From Elusimicrobia bacterium RIFOXYA2_FULL_47_53 (GTDB lineage Bacteria; Elusimicrobiota; Endomicrobiia; Endomicrobiales; XYA2-FULL-47-53), in contig MGVE01000020.1 of assembly GCA_001800315.1 (NCBI GenBank), positions 62,001-126,000 of the forward strand: a stretch of DNA of 64,000 nt. Reading direction: 5' to 3'. Of this stretch, positions 36,335 through 44,947 are shown in pieces. The position numbers and the translations under genes were made by a program. Position 1 is the stretch's first letter, and each line of letters begins with the position of its first letter. Below the pieces are notes generated by a model. It did not search any database. It was not told the DNA's origin and saw only the letters and a list, made by a program, of their open reading frames with translations.

Positions 36335-36916
36335 ATGAATATAGCAATAAGGATTCTATTAATTCTAATGTTGTTTTTTCAGGCCCAGTCTTCGGCTCTG
36401 AGGGCTTTTGGCCAGTTTATGGCGCAAGAGCAGCTCTACGGGGCTTTGTCAGTAGAAAAAATAGGCGGTATCGCGGGTGTTTTCCTGGTTGTCAATTCCA
36501 ATGTGGCGGAGCAGGTTAAAAGGCTTGTTCATTTGGCCTTACAAGGCCCACAGGCCGCGTTAAGCGACGAAGCTCAGCCTTTCAACGATAACAATAATAG
36601 TAAGAGGCGGTGTGCCGATGATACAGTTTACGCAACCACATTCTTTGACAGCAGTTCGCTCAGAACAGAACAAGTGAAACAGGAAAACAGGTTTGCCGGC
36701 CTCAATCTCAATATATACAATGTGCTAATCGCCATATTTTTGACGCTTCTGATGTTTTTGTTCGTTGACAGGCTTAAAAAACGCAGTTACTTTTTCCTTC
36801 TGCCGCGTTCCGGTGTCTGTGACGCAATAATTATGGCAATAAAAATATTTTCCATAAAATCCTCGTTGAAACTCAACGAGGATTTTTTATTTTCTCAAAA
36901 GGGGATGATACAATGA
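36335..36916 (+). CDS. Small membrane protein of unknown function
   Basis: This 193-residue frame begins with a signal-like hydrophobic segment (IAIRILLILMLFFQAQSSALRA). A second hydrophobic span lies at about 130-147 (NVLIAIFLTLLMFLFV). The middle is polar and unassigned. A perfect terminator hairpin lies inside its last 20 codons, so the annotated 3' end may be an accidental read-through. There is no clear ribosome site. It precedes the secreted repeat-protein gene and overlaps its earliest possible start by four bases. Confidence 0.5.
   Translation: MNIAIRILLILMLFFQAQSSALRAFGQFMAQEQLYGALSVEKIGGIAGVFLVVNSNVAEQVKRLVHLALQGPQAALSDEAQPFNDNNNSKRRCADDTVYATTFFDSSSLRTEQVKQENRFAGLNLNIYNVLIAIFLTLLMFLFVDRLKKRSYFFLLPRSGVCDAIIMAIKIFSIKSSLKLNEDFLFSQKGMIQ
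36857..36888 (+). terminator. Terminator-like hairpin within the end of the 36335 frame
   Basis: AAATCCTCGTTGA (36857-36869) pairs perfectly with TCAACGAGGATTT (36873-36885) over a three-base loop, followed by a T run. By shape it is a rho-independent terminator, placed 118 bases before the likely start of the next gene. Confidence 0.65.
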
Positions 36917-37005
36917 AGGCTCTTAATGTTTCCAGTGAAGTCAGAGAACAGGCAGTTGTTTTAAACAGCAAAATTGGATTAAATTTAAAAGGGAGGTACA
37001 CTGCA

Positions 37006-40000
37006 ATGAAGAACCATTTAAAGAAGTTAAGTTCAATTGCTATCTCTTTGCTGCTAATATCAACCCAGGTTGCCCAGGTTGTTTATTCCGCGGAGGGTTT
37101 TGATGCCGCTCCCGCTCCTTCCGGAGAAATGCCTTTAGGCGAATATTACGGCGGCGCAAAACCGGTTAACCAGATGATAGACCTCAAAAGCATAAAACTT
37201 AACAGCAAAAAGGCTGTTGTGCCGGCCGCTAAGAAAGAAAGCAATAAGCCTGCTAAGCCGCCCGTAAAAAAAATAGAAGCGTCCAGGCCGAAGCCTGTCA
37301 TACAGCCGGCTCCTGTAAAAGAAAGAGATATAACGGCTGAAGCAAACAAGCTCATCTCAGATTTTACCGACAAAAATAACAATGTAATGTCAGCGTTGAT
37401 CGCGGCCGAACTTGAAAAACGCGGAGACGCCGTATTAGCCGCCAGGGTCATAGCGACATTAGCTGTCGCGGGGCAGGAGGTTGAGGGCCTGATAGGCGCT
37501 ATAAAAGACACAAAGCTTATTGAAGGAGTAAAGGCGGTCATTAACACGGGCAATTTCTGGGGTTCATACACTTTCAAAGACGCTACGGCCGGCATGAGCG
37601 CGATCAATAAAGTTGAAAACGCGCTCAACGGTAAAACGGAAGTTCAAAATACGGCTGTTGCCGCACAGCCCGAAACCACAATTAAGGCCGATCTCAGTAA
37701 CGATTTGATAACTCCCATCAGTTTTATGACAGCCAAAGCCCTTATCGCCAAATATACCGGCGCAAATGGTGTTATAAATTACGCGGGCCTTGCTTCCGCG
37801 CTTCTACAGAGCAACAATCCCGAACTTGCCGCGAATGTCCTTTCGCTTATGTACGGCAAAGCCGATGTTTCCAGGCCCTGGCAGAAACAGTCCACATGGC
37901 TTATAGCAGCGTTCAAAGTTTCTGACGCTTCATTTATGCTTAAAGTTCGCGATGTATGCGATAAAAGATCGCTTAAACCGACCGAAGCCGCGAAGTATAA
38001 AGCGATTTCACAGGGCATAATGCAGGATGTTTCAAACAAAATTATTATGAAAAACGGCAGTAATTCCGCGTCGCTGGCCCAGGATCTTATTAAATTAAAC
38101 GATTCAAAGCTTGTAACAGCGGTTTTGTTCCAGCTTACAAAAACAGTTCAGGGAAGCACCGGTCTTCTCATATATACCGCCGCTACCGAGAAGGCGGTAA
38201 AAGCGCTTTACGACGCGGGGGCTTCGGGAAAGGCTTTGCTGACGGCATCAAAAGCCGAACTTGGCAGCATGGTTAACAACAAAGTCGCGACAGCGATATT
38301 GAATGTTATAAACAAAATATTTTCAACGGAATTAACTCCCGCTGGATCGCTCATAGAAAAGTACACCAACGACAATGGAGTGATAGACTATAATGGTCTT
38401 GCTGCCGAGCTTGGGAGTACGAACGACAGCGAGTTAACGGTATCAGTGCTGACAATGTTGAGTAATGGAGGAGATACTACGAAAGCCAAGGCGCTGATAG
38501 GAGCGCTGACGCTTGATTCAGCCAATCATTGGCTTGGCGTGAGAAACCTGCTTGACGCCAAAGCCGCGGAAGTTGGTTTATCGTCAATGTATGGGACGCT
38601 TGCGCGCGCTATAGATATCCAGATAGCGACAAAGCTTGTAGAGAAGAACAGCGATTATCGCGGCATTAACGGCCCGGCGCTCGCGGCCGACCTTGTCAGC
38701 CTAAACGACGCCAAAGTCAGTATGGCCCTGTTTACCAAATATTATACGCCGGAAACAATAGGAACGCTTGTTAGCCACCTTATGTCAAAGGGCGAAGCCG
38801 GAATAAACCTGCTCAGGGCTGTAAAAGCCGAGCTAAGGAAATATGTACGCGTAGACACTACGGTAAACACCGCGGCATTTATTACGGCGATAGACAATGT
38901 AATGCATCTTGACGCTGCCGTTCTTCTGGGCGACTACACAAGCAGTCAGGGTGTTATTGACTATGCCGGGCTGGCCAAAGAGGTTGAGCGCTTAAACAAA
39001 AAGGATATTGTCGTGGCGCTTATGGGAAAGCTGACTGCTGAACAGACGAAATCGCTGCTGAATAATATGAAAAACGCCAAGCTGTTATATTCGGTATTAA
39101 ATTCAATGCCGCAGGCAGATGTGAATTATGCGGCGGTGGCAAACCGCGTGATTGCTATTTACAGCGCGAACCCTCAGCAGCTGATAAAGGATAATACGGT
39201 TAAGGATGTAATAGTGTATTCCGAGATAGCAAAACAGCTTGAAAAGCTTGGCAGCGGAGCGCTTGCCGGCAAGGTTCTTGGAGCGCTGGTTTATCAGGAC
39301 TCATTTGCCCAGATAAGGTATGACCGGGTCAACCTGTTGCTTGCCCAGATTACAGATGTGGCCCTGCTCACAGAGGCCAGAAACAATGTGGTTTGCGTGT
39401 TTCCCCAGGCGGTAGCGCAGGTTCAGACACTGATTGATGCGCGCATTATGGAGCTTAATAATGCCGATGCGGTACAGCTTATCAAACAGTACACTGACGA
39501 GAACGGGGTGATAAATTACGATGGCCTCGCCTCGGCTCTTGTCAGCGGCAACGACGCGGAACTTGCCGCTAAAGTGCTTGCTACGCTGTCTGCCGGTATT
39601 TCCGCCGGTGAGGCCGCCGATAAGGCTAATACCCTTTTAAGCAAAATATCGCTTAGTAATGCCTCATTCATGCTGAGTGTCCGCAACGCCTGCGAAAGTT
39701 TGTCAGCGAAAGCGTCAAGCCCGGTCATAAAAGCCTTGTATTCAGGGCTTGCGCAGAAGGTCACGGATTCAGTAGTTCGCAAGATTATTGCAAATAACCC
39801 TTACAGCTATGCTGCCGCGGCAGATGATCTGCTTGCACTTAATGATGCCAGGCTGTCCGTCGCGTACTTAATGACATGTTTAAAAAATTACGGAGGATAT
39901 GGCCGTGACGAATGGCCGCAGACATTCTTCAGGTTGATGCTTGATGCCGGCGGGAAAGAAATGGTTATCGGTATAAATAACGAGCTCAAAAAGATGTCAA

Positions 40001-40761
40001 GCGACGCTACCGCTAAAACCCTGTTAACCAAAATGTATGAACAATATCTCCCCGCTTATCTTGAAAAGGGCTACATTCAGATAAGCTATGACCCGTATGG
40101 CAAGGCGTCATACACTATCAATTATGCCGGACTCGCTGAAGCTATAAAAACTTTCGCGGCCGGTTTTTCAAGTGACGATCAGGGCAGGCTTGTTGGATCA
40201 TTTAGTGTTTTTATAAGCCTGAGCCGCGGAGGAGTCGCAAATGCTAAAAGGCTTGTTGACGCGCTTGCGTATTTAAAGGAAAGCGATTTGCTGGCAACTG
40301 CTTACTCCTACCTTAAAGCAAACCCCGGCGCGGCCGGATCAACACAATACGCTGTTTCTAAAGAGCTTGAGAAATATGTTTTTTCAAAAGCGACAGAATC
40401 ACTCGTCAACACCTATGTAACCTGGGCGGGCTCGGGATATAATGTCAAATACAATGTGGATTACGCGGGCCTTTCAAATGCCATAGCCTCGCTTGGCATT
40501 TCTGTAGCGGATAAGGGAATGTTTGCCGCTTCAGTAAGCATTTTCATGAGCATGAACCGCGGCGATGCCGGCATAGAGGTTGTAAAAGCCAAACAATTGC
40601 TTTCCACGCTATACTCCACAACAAATGACAGAGCTCTTATGTTGGCAACGCTAAACGCGCTTAAAGCCTGGCCGGCAACATCCGGAACGATAGAGGATTC
40701 TGTGGCGTCCGCGCTTGAAGCGTATGTGTATGGACTCTTGAATCCTGCTGTCACCTATTAA
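37006..40761 (+). CDS. Large secreted alpha-helical repeat protein
   Basis: The ATG at 37006 follows GGGAGG and opens a signal peptide (NHLKKLSSIAISLLLISTQVAQVVYSA); an in-frame ATG at 36913 would add 31 residues and is less likely. A Pro/Lys-rich linker follows. The rest is helical, with a recurring motif close to LI.KYT..NGVI.YAGLA..L....(D/N).ELA..VL. Copies are clear near bases 37740, 38350, 38930 and 39480, and weaker near 37340, 39180, 40115 and 40455. This suggests a solenoid that binds a partner or surface ligand. No enzyme motif is present. The family is unrecognised. A strong terminator follows. Confidence 0.75.
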   Translation: MKNHLKKLSSIAISLLLISTQVAQVVYSAEGFDAAPAPSGEMPLGEYYGGAKPVNQMIDLKSIKLNSKKAVVPAAKKESNKPAKPPVKKIEASRPKPVIQPAPVKERDITAEANKLISDFTDKNNNVMSALIAAELEKRGDAVLAARVIATLAVAGQEVEGLIGAIKDTKLIEGVKAVINTGNFWGSYTFKDATAGMSAINKVENALNGKTEVQNTAVAAQPETTIKADLSNDLITPISFMTAKALIAKYTGANGVINYAGLASALLQSNNPELAANVLSLMYGKADVSRPWQKQSTWLIAAFKVSDASFMLKVRDVCDKRSLKPTEAAKYKAISQGIMQDVSNKIIMKNGSNSASLAQDLIKLNDSKLVTAVLFQLTKTVQGSTGLLIYTAATEKAVKALYDAGASGKALLTASKAELGSMVNNKVATAILNVINKIFSTELTPAGSLIEKYTNDNGVIDYNGLAAELGSTNDSELTVSVLTMLSNGGDTTKAKALIGALTLDSANHWLGVRNLLDAKAAEVGLSSMYGTLARAIDIQIATKLVEKNSDYRGINGPALAADLVSLNDAKVSMALFTKYYTPETIGTLVSHLMSKGEAGINLLRAVKAELRKYVRVDTTVNTAAFITAIDNVMHLDAAVLLGDYTSSQGVIDYAGLAKEVERLNKKDIVVALMGKLTAEQTKSLLNNMKNAKLLYSVLNSMPQADVNYAAVANRVIAIYSANPQQLIKDNTVKDVIVYSEIAKQLEKLGSGALAGKVLGALVYQDSFAQIRYDRVNLLLAQITDVALLTEARNNVVCVFPQAVAQVQTLIDARIMELNNADAVQLIKQYTDENGVINYDGLASALVSGNDAELAAKVLATLSAGISAGEAADKANTLLSKISLSNASFMLSVRNACESLSAKASSPVIKALYSGLAQKVTDSVVRKIIANNPYSYAAAADDLLALNDARLSVAYLMTCLKNYGGYGRDEWPQTFFRLMLDAGGKEMVIGINNELKKMSSDATAKTLLTKMYEQYLPAYLEKGYIQISYDPYGKASYTINYAGLAEAIKTFAAGFSSDDQGRLVGSFSVFISLSRGGVANAKRLVDALAYLKESDLLATAYSYLKANPGAAGSTQYAVSKELEKYVFSKATESLVNTYVTWAGSGYNVKYNVDYAGLSNAIASLGISVADKGMFAASVSIFMSMNRGDAGIEVVKAKQLLSTLYSTTNDRALMLATLNALKAWPATSGTIEDSVASALEAYVYGLLNPAVTY

Positions 40762-40845
40762 GCAGGCGCAGAATTGTCAGATTGCTCTTTCGTTCTAACA
40801 ACCAAACGAAGTGGCGGCTGGGCAGCCAGGTTAAAAGTTTTATAG

Positions 40846-40886
40846 TGGCTGGTTAAGGGATTACTCTCTTAACCAGCCATTTTTTT
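40846..40886 (+). terminator. Terminator (copy 2 of repeated module)
   Basis: The 12-bp perfect stem TGGCTGGTTAAG/CTTAACCAGCCA is followed by seven T. The flanks (TTCGTTCTAACAAC, GCAGCC) also resemble those of the copy at 35814, so a larger 3' module is shared. Confidence 0.9.
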
Positions 40887-40891
40887 GCGTA

Positions 40892-40920
40892 TTGACAAAA
40901 CGCGCCATGTATATTAGAAT
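40892..40920 (+). promoter_or_regulatory. Sigma-70-type promoter ahead of the NifA-like gene
   Basis: TTGACA (40892-40897), a 17-base spacer and TAGAAT (40915-40920). It lies 270 bases before the activator start and 54 bases before a terminator hairpin. Confidence 0.6.
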
Positions 40921-40925
40921 ATCCT

Positions 40926-41013
40926 TGTAAAGAGTTGTTGACAGCCGCATTCATAAAAAGCATTGAAGCTTACAAACTTACATCTCACCGCGGAGATAGT
41001 AAGTTTTTTATTT
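40926..41013 (+). ncRNA. Candidate short leader RNA or attenuator ending in a terminator hairpin
   Basis: From the promoter's expected start, the RNA would run about 85 bases. It would end at a hairpin (AAACTTAC+ATCTC paired with GAGAT-A-GTAAGTTT, 40974-41006) followed by TTTTTTATTTTT. It is therefore either a free-standing small RNA or a transcription attenuator controlling the NifA-like and sigma-54 genes. I recognise no known riboswitch class. Confidence 0.4.
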
Positions 41014-41016
41014 TTC

Positions 41017-41177
41017 AACCCGAATTTTGCAATAGAAGCGAGTACCGAGGCGAGCGAGGCCGAGGCTTTTGTGACGGAAAAAGTGAAAGCGATGCAGGGA
41101 CATCGGTTGAGCTTTTTGCGGATACAAAAGTCCGACATCGCTCGACGAATACCGCCCTCTATTGCATAATCCGGGTT
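41017..41177. repeat. Long imperfect palindrome, MITE-like
   Basis: The termini AACCCGAATTTTGCAATAG and, inverted, AACCCGGATTATGCAATAG are nearly identical. The interior also folds back on itself (GCTTTTGT..CCG.AAAAAG against its complement). There is no coding capacity. It sits between the leader terminator and the ribosome site of the NifA-like gene, so it is within that gene's 5' untranslated region. Confidence 0.6.
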
Positions 41178-41191
41178 TAAGGGAGTTTTCC

Positions 41192-42745
41192 ATGAAAAGA
41201 GAAAATGAAACAAAAGCCGTGAACAGCGCTGGCGAGCTTTCGCTCTTATTTGATATCAGTAAGGCGCTTAGCCTCAGCCTGGATGTAAAGGAAGTCTTAG
41301 GGCCGGTACTAAAGGTCATGGCCGAACACCTGGGTTTGCTGCGCGGAACTCTTACGATACTCAACCGGGAGACAGGCGAGATATCCATTGAGGAAGCCTG
41401 CGGTTTGTCCAACGAGCAGAGGGCCAAAGGGCGGTATAAAATCGGGGAGGGAATAACCGGTAAGGTCGTTGAAAGCGGCAAACCGGCCGTCATACCCCGC
41501 ATTTCGGAAGAGCCGCTGTTTCTTGACAGGACCCAGGCGCGCAGTAGAATTAATAAAAAGGAAATATCATTTATTTGCGTGCCGATTAAAAACGGCAGGG
41601 AAGTTATGGGTGCGCTGAGCGCGGACATGGTTTATGAAGAAAAGAAATCGTTTGAAGAGCATGTCAGGCTGCTAACGGTAATATCTTCCATGATAGCGCA
41701 GGCTGTCAGGCTCAGGCAGTCGGCCCAGGAGGAGATGCAAAAACTCCAGGAAGAAAACACCCGCTTAAATGAAGAGCTCAGGGATAAGTTTCGTCCGGCA
41801 AGCATCATCGGAAATTCCCACGGAATGCGGCAGGTGTACGGGCTTATAAATAAGGTTTCCAAAAGTGACGCTACGGTTCTAATCCTTGGGGAAAGCGGTG
41901 TCGGCAAAGAATTGGTGGCGCAGGCGATTCACTATAACAGCTTGCGGGCCGGCAAGCCATTTATTCAGATTAACGCGGCTGCCCTGCCGGGAGATATAAT
42001 AGAGAGCGAGCTGTTCGGCCACGAGAAGGGGGCGTTCACCGGAGCGGCTTCAATGAGGAAGGGACGGTTTGAACTCGCTGACGGCGGAACGCTGTTCATT
42101 GACGAGGTTGGCGATATGCCTGTAAATATCCAGGTAAAATTACTGCGGGTGCTTCAGGAGAAATGTTTTGAGAGGGTTGGCGGCAGCGAGCCCATAAAGG
42201 TGGATGTGCGGATAGTAGCCGCCACAAATCGCAAACTTGACGAACTGGTCGCGCGGGGAGGTTTCCGGGAGGATTTATTTTACAGGCTGAATGTTTTTCC
42301 CATAGTCGTGCCGCCCCTGCGGGAACGAAAGACCGATATTCTTCTTCTGGCGGATCACTTCGTCGCAAAATACTCAAAGAAGAACCGAAAGGCGGTCAAG
42401 CGCATATCAACTCCGGCCATAGACATGCTTATGAGCTATCACTGGCCAGGCAATGTGCGTGAGCTGGAAAACTGTGTTGAGCGCGCGGTTATCTTAAGCA
42501 GCGACGGAGTAATTCACGGTTACCACCTTCCCCCGAGCCTCCAGACGGCGGAAGAAAGCAAAACAGCCGCCGGCGGAACTTTGAGCTCGGCTCTTGAGAG
42601 CCTTGAAAAAGAGATGATAAGCGAGGCGCTTAAATCGGCAAAGGGAAATATGGCTCGGGCGGCGCGCGAACTGGGGCTGAGTGAACGCATTATGGGGCTG
42701 CGAGTCGGGAAATACAAAATATCTTATAAGCGGTTCAGGGAGTAG
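41192..42745 (+). CDS. NifA-like sigma-54-dependent transcriptional activator
   Basis: The N-terminal GAF domain (about 10-170) probably senses a small signal. A coiled coil leads to the AAA+ domain with Walker A GESGVGKE, the sigma-54 contact loop GAFTGA, Walker B TLFIDEVGD and the arginine finger region FREDLFYRLNVFP. A Fis-type helix-turn-helix (NMARAARELGLSERIMGLRVGKY) ends the 517-residue protein. The start at 41192 follows GGGAG; the upstream in-frame TTG is not favoured. A sigma-54 gene follows two bases after the stop, and AmtB/PII genes follow that, so a role in nitrogen control is likely. Confidence 0.92.
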   Translation: MKRENETKAVNSAGELSLLFDISKALSLSLDVKEVLGPVLKVMAEHLGLLRGTLTILNRETGEISIEEACGLSNEQRAKGRYKIGEGITGKVVESGKPAVIPRISEEPLFLDRTQARSRINKKEISFICVPIKNGREVMGALSADMVYEEKKSFEEHVRLLTVISSMIAQAVRLRQSAQEEMQKLQEENTRLNEELRDKFRPASIIGNSHGMRQVYGLINKVSKSDATVLILGESGVGKELVAQAIHYNSLRAGKPFIQINAAALPGDIIESELFGHEKGAFTGAASMRKGRFELADGGTLFIDEVGDMPVNIQVKLLRVLQEKCFERVGGSEPIKVDVRIVAATNRKLDELVARGGFREDLFYRLNVFPIVVPPLRERKTDILLLADHFVAKYSKKNRKAVKRISTPAIDMLMSYHWPGNVRELENCVERAVILSSDGVIHGYHLPPSLQTAEESKTAAGGTLSSALESLEKEMISEALKSAKGNMARAARELGLSERIMGLRVGKYKISYKRFRE

Positions 42746-42747
42746 CG

Positions 42748-43884
42748 GTGAGAAAAATATTCGCTCAGCGGCAGACCCAAAAAAACTCCTGCGCGTTTCA
42801 AACGCGTTTCGCCGGTTTTCTTGAACTGCCGGAGGATGACTACGCGCGGCTTATCCGGGACATAGAATCGGACCCGCTTTTTATCAGGCTCAAGTACGCT
42901 CAAAGCGACGCGGAAAGGGCTATTCGCGCCCGCTGCCTGCGTCAGACAGGCCTTTCAAACAAGTTCTTTGAGTTCAAGGAAGAATTTAACGCCTGTTCCG
43001 GAGCCGATGGAGCTGAAGTGGATAAACTTCTGGCTGACAAAGAGAAACTGGTGCGAACAATAAGAAAAATCGGGGAAGCGGATTTCGTAAAATATTTTAT
43101 TCATAACGAAGACGGGCATTCACTCAGCGATATAGCCCGTTTTTGCGGCCTTAAACCGGCCGAGGCCGGGGAAATCCTTGAGCTGATTAACACCGTGGAT
43201 ATTTACGGTGAATTCTTTGTCGCCTCGGAGCGGCCTCAGGAAAACAATTTTTCGTGCAGAAAAATCGCGGTAATCGCGAAAACGCCGGAGGGTTTTAAAA
43301 TTGAATTTTTGTCGGCTCACTGGGCGCGCGGGTTATACGAGGTGGATTATGAAAAGCTTGCGAGGATGTCGGATAAGGGGAAGTTATCGGAAAGGGAGCG
43401 CGCGGGACTTAAGAAACTGCTGGAAAGAATAGAACTGATAAATCTTCGTAAATCGCTTATGCACTCTGTCATTTCAGGGGTGTTAAAAAAACAGTCGGGA
43501 TATTTTAATTCCGGCGGGGAAAAGCGCCCTCTTCCCTTTCGTCAAATTGAATTGGCGGAGGAAATCAAGGTCCATCCGAGCGCCGTCTCCCGCGCGATAG
43601 CCGGCCGTTCAATTGAAACTCCCTGGGGCGAAGAGAAACCGCTTAAGTTATTTTTTTCTTCGGGTAAGGCTGAGCAAAGGGAGAAGGTTCTGCTCCTCAT
43701 GGAAAGAATATTTGATGAAGAAAAGACAAAACTGATGAAAGGGGAGCTTCAAAGGCCCCTCAGTGACAGCGCGATAGCCGTTATACTGAATAATAAACAT
43801 AATATCGCAATATCGGGAAGAACCGTCACAAAATACCGCGAAATATCCGGCATACCGGGAGCCTTTTCCCGCGCAAAGATTTAA
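42748..43884 (+). CDS. rpoN: RNA polymerase sigma-54 factor (divergent, short)
   Basis: This protein would direct RNA polymerase to -24/-12 promoters. Its N-terminal region I is Gln-containing but brief, the core-binding middle follows, and the C-terminal RpoN box reads GRTVTKYRE (consensus ARRTVAKYRE). The DNA-binding HTH HPSAVSRAIAGRSIETPWG is canonical. At 378 residues it is shorter than most (about 450-500) through reduced regions I and II. The start is GTG with CAGGGAG upstream, two bases after the activator stop. Pairing a dedicated activator with its sigma factor in one operon is unusual. Confidence 0.9.
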   Translation: MRKIFAQRQTQKNSCAFQTRFAGFLELPEDDYARLIRDIESDPLFIRLKYAQSDAERAIRARCLRQTGLSNKFFEFKEEFNACSGADGAEVDKLLADKEKLVRTIRKIGEADFVKYFIHNEDGHSLSDIARFCGLKPAEAGEILELINTVDIYGEFFVASERPQENNFSCRKIAVIAKTPEGFKIEFLSAHWARGLYEVDYEKLARMSDKGKLSERERAGLKKLLERIELINLRKSLMHSVISGVLKKQSGYFNSGGEKRPLPFRQIELAEEIKVHPSAVSRAIAGRSIETPWGEEKPLKLFFSSGKAEQREKVLLLMERIFDEEKTKLMKGELQRPLSDSAIAVILNNKHNIAISGRTVTKYREISGIPGAFSRAKI

Positions 43885-43939
43885 TCGCCCCTCACCCCCG
43901 TTCAATAAATCATAAAATATCCGGTGAAACATACAATTT

Positions 43940-43981
43940 GGTAGCTTTGTTGCCACAAAGTTACCCGGGTGTATTTTTTTT
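43940..43981 (+). terminator. Hairpin with downstream T-run after rpoN (weak terminator or overlapping -24/-12 site)
   Basis: GGTAGCTTTGT pairs with ACAAAGTTACC, but eight bases separate the stem from the T8 run, which is not ideal. The same bases contain GG (43940) and GC (43952) exactly 12 bases apart, as in a sigma-54 promoter. Confidence 0.4.
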
Positions 43982-44025
43982 GTTTTGCGCGTAAACGCAA
44001 TAATGCGCTCAAGGAACAATAGGTT

Positions 44026-44053
44026 TTGACATTTTATCGCATTATTGAATAAT
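44026..44053 (+). promoter_or_regulatory. Sigma-70-type promoter of the porin-amtB-glnK operon
   Basis: TTGACA (44026-44031), a 16-base spacer and AATAAT (44048-44053) leave a leader of about 140 bases. That leader has GGAC/GTCC and GCCGCTCG/CGAAGCTCGGC stems of unknown meaning. Confidence 0.45.
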
Positions 44054-44199
44054 TTCGCATGCGGATTGCAGGAAGTAATAGCGTAGACAAAAAACGGATC
44101 CAGGACATGGAAGTCCATTCAGGCAAAGAAGCCGCTCGTTAAGGCGAAGCTCGGCCGTTTGTTTCCGCGGAGAGCTTCAAAAATCATAAAGGAGAATAT

Positions 44200-44928
44200 A
44201 TGAGAATGAAATTTTCAGGTATCGTGGTTGCATTGCTTATTTTAACCGGCCAGATTGTCAGCGCCGGGCCTTTGCTGGAAAACTCCGGTGTCGCGCTGAG
44301 CGGCACTGTGGATTATTACTCTTCGTATCTGTGGAGAGGCCAGGCGCTTGATAAGGATCCCGTGGTTCAGCCCGGTTTTACCGTAGGCTATATGGGTTTC
44401 AGCGCGGGATTCTGGAGCAGTATGGGCGTATCAGATAAGGATTCGGCCGGAGGCTCCAATGAAGTGGATATGACGGTTTCGTACGGCAGGAGTTTTGGCA
44501 ATATCGGGTTGAGCGTGGGGCACATTTCTTACGAGTTCCCGGGCACAGCCTATGCCGGCACGAAGGAAGTTTTTGCCGGAGCCTCGGTCAACGGACTGCC
44601 GTTCTCGCTTGGTGTAACTTATTACAGCGACTATGACAGCGCGGACGGAGTCAGCGGGAGTTTTTCATTGCTGAGTCTTGGCAAAGAGGTCGGTAAACTG
44701 TCCGGCTATCCGGTTAATATGTCGCTGAGTTACGGAATTTACGGTGACTACGGCGCCTTCAAAAACGGTTCCGTCGCGACGGTCGGCTTTGGCTCATCAA
44801 TGGCATTGACGGAGAAACTCTCCCTTACGCCTTCGGTTAGCTATGTGTCCACATCAGGGGACATGGCTGACGAAGCGATAGGCAATCAAAAGGGCGGTAT
44901 CTACGGCGGCTTCAGCTTAGGTTTCTAA
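44200..44928 (+). CDS. TorF/Gcw_chp-family putative porin
   Basis: A signal peptide precedes the family-typical opening SGTVDYYSSYLWRGQALDKDPVVQPGF. A small beta-barrel follows, ending in GGIYGGFSLGF. Members of this family are often found beside ammonium transporter genes. Here it lies 19 bases before amtB, so it may let ammonium or a related small solute through the outer membrane. The start follows AAAGGAG. Confidence 0.82.
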   Translation: MRMKFSGIVVALLILTGQIVSAGPLLENSGVALSGTVDYYSSYLWRGQALDKDPVVQPGFTVGYMGFSAGFWSSMGVSDKDSAGGSNEVDMTVSYGRSFGNIGLSVGHISYEFPGTAYAGTKEVFAGASVNGLPFSLGVTYYSDYDSADGVSGSFSLLSLGKEVGKLSGYPVNMSLSYGIYGDYGAFKNGSVATVGFGSSMALTEKLSLTPSVSYVSTSGDMADEAIGNQKGGIYGGFSLGF

Positions 44929-44947
44929 CTTCAAAAGGAGGATTTAA

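Noticed and set aside
36913-37005. Upstream ATG for the secreted repeat protein
   Set aside because: It would bury the signal peptide behind 31 residues; the 37006 ATG has a better ribosome site. The upstream ATG also has a weak AGGGGATG site, so it is not fully excluded.
41162-41191. TTG start giving ten extra residues for the NifA-like protein
   Set aside because: The ATG at 41192 has a good GGGAG site, and the upstream codons overlap the palindromic element.
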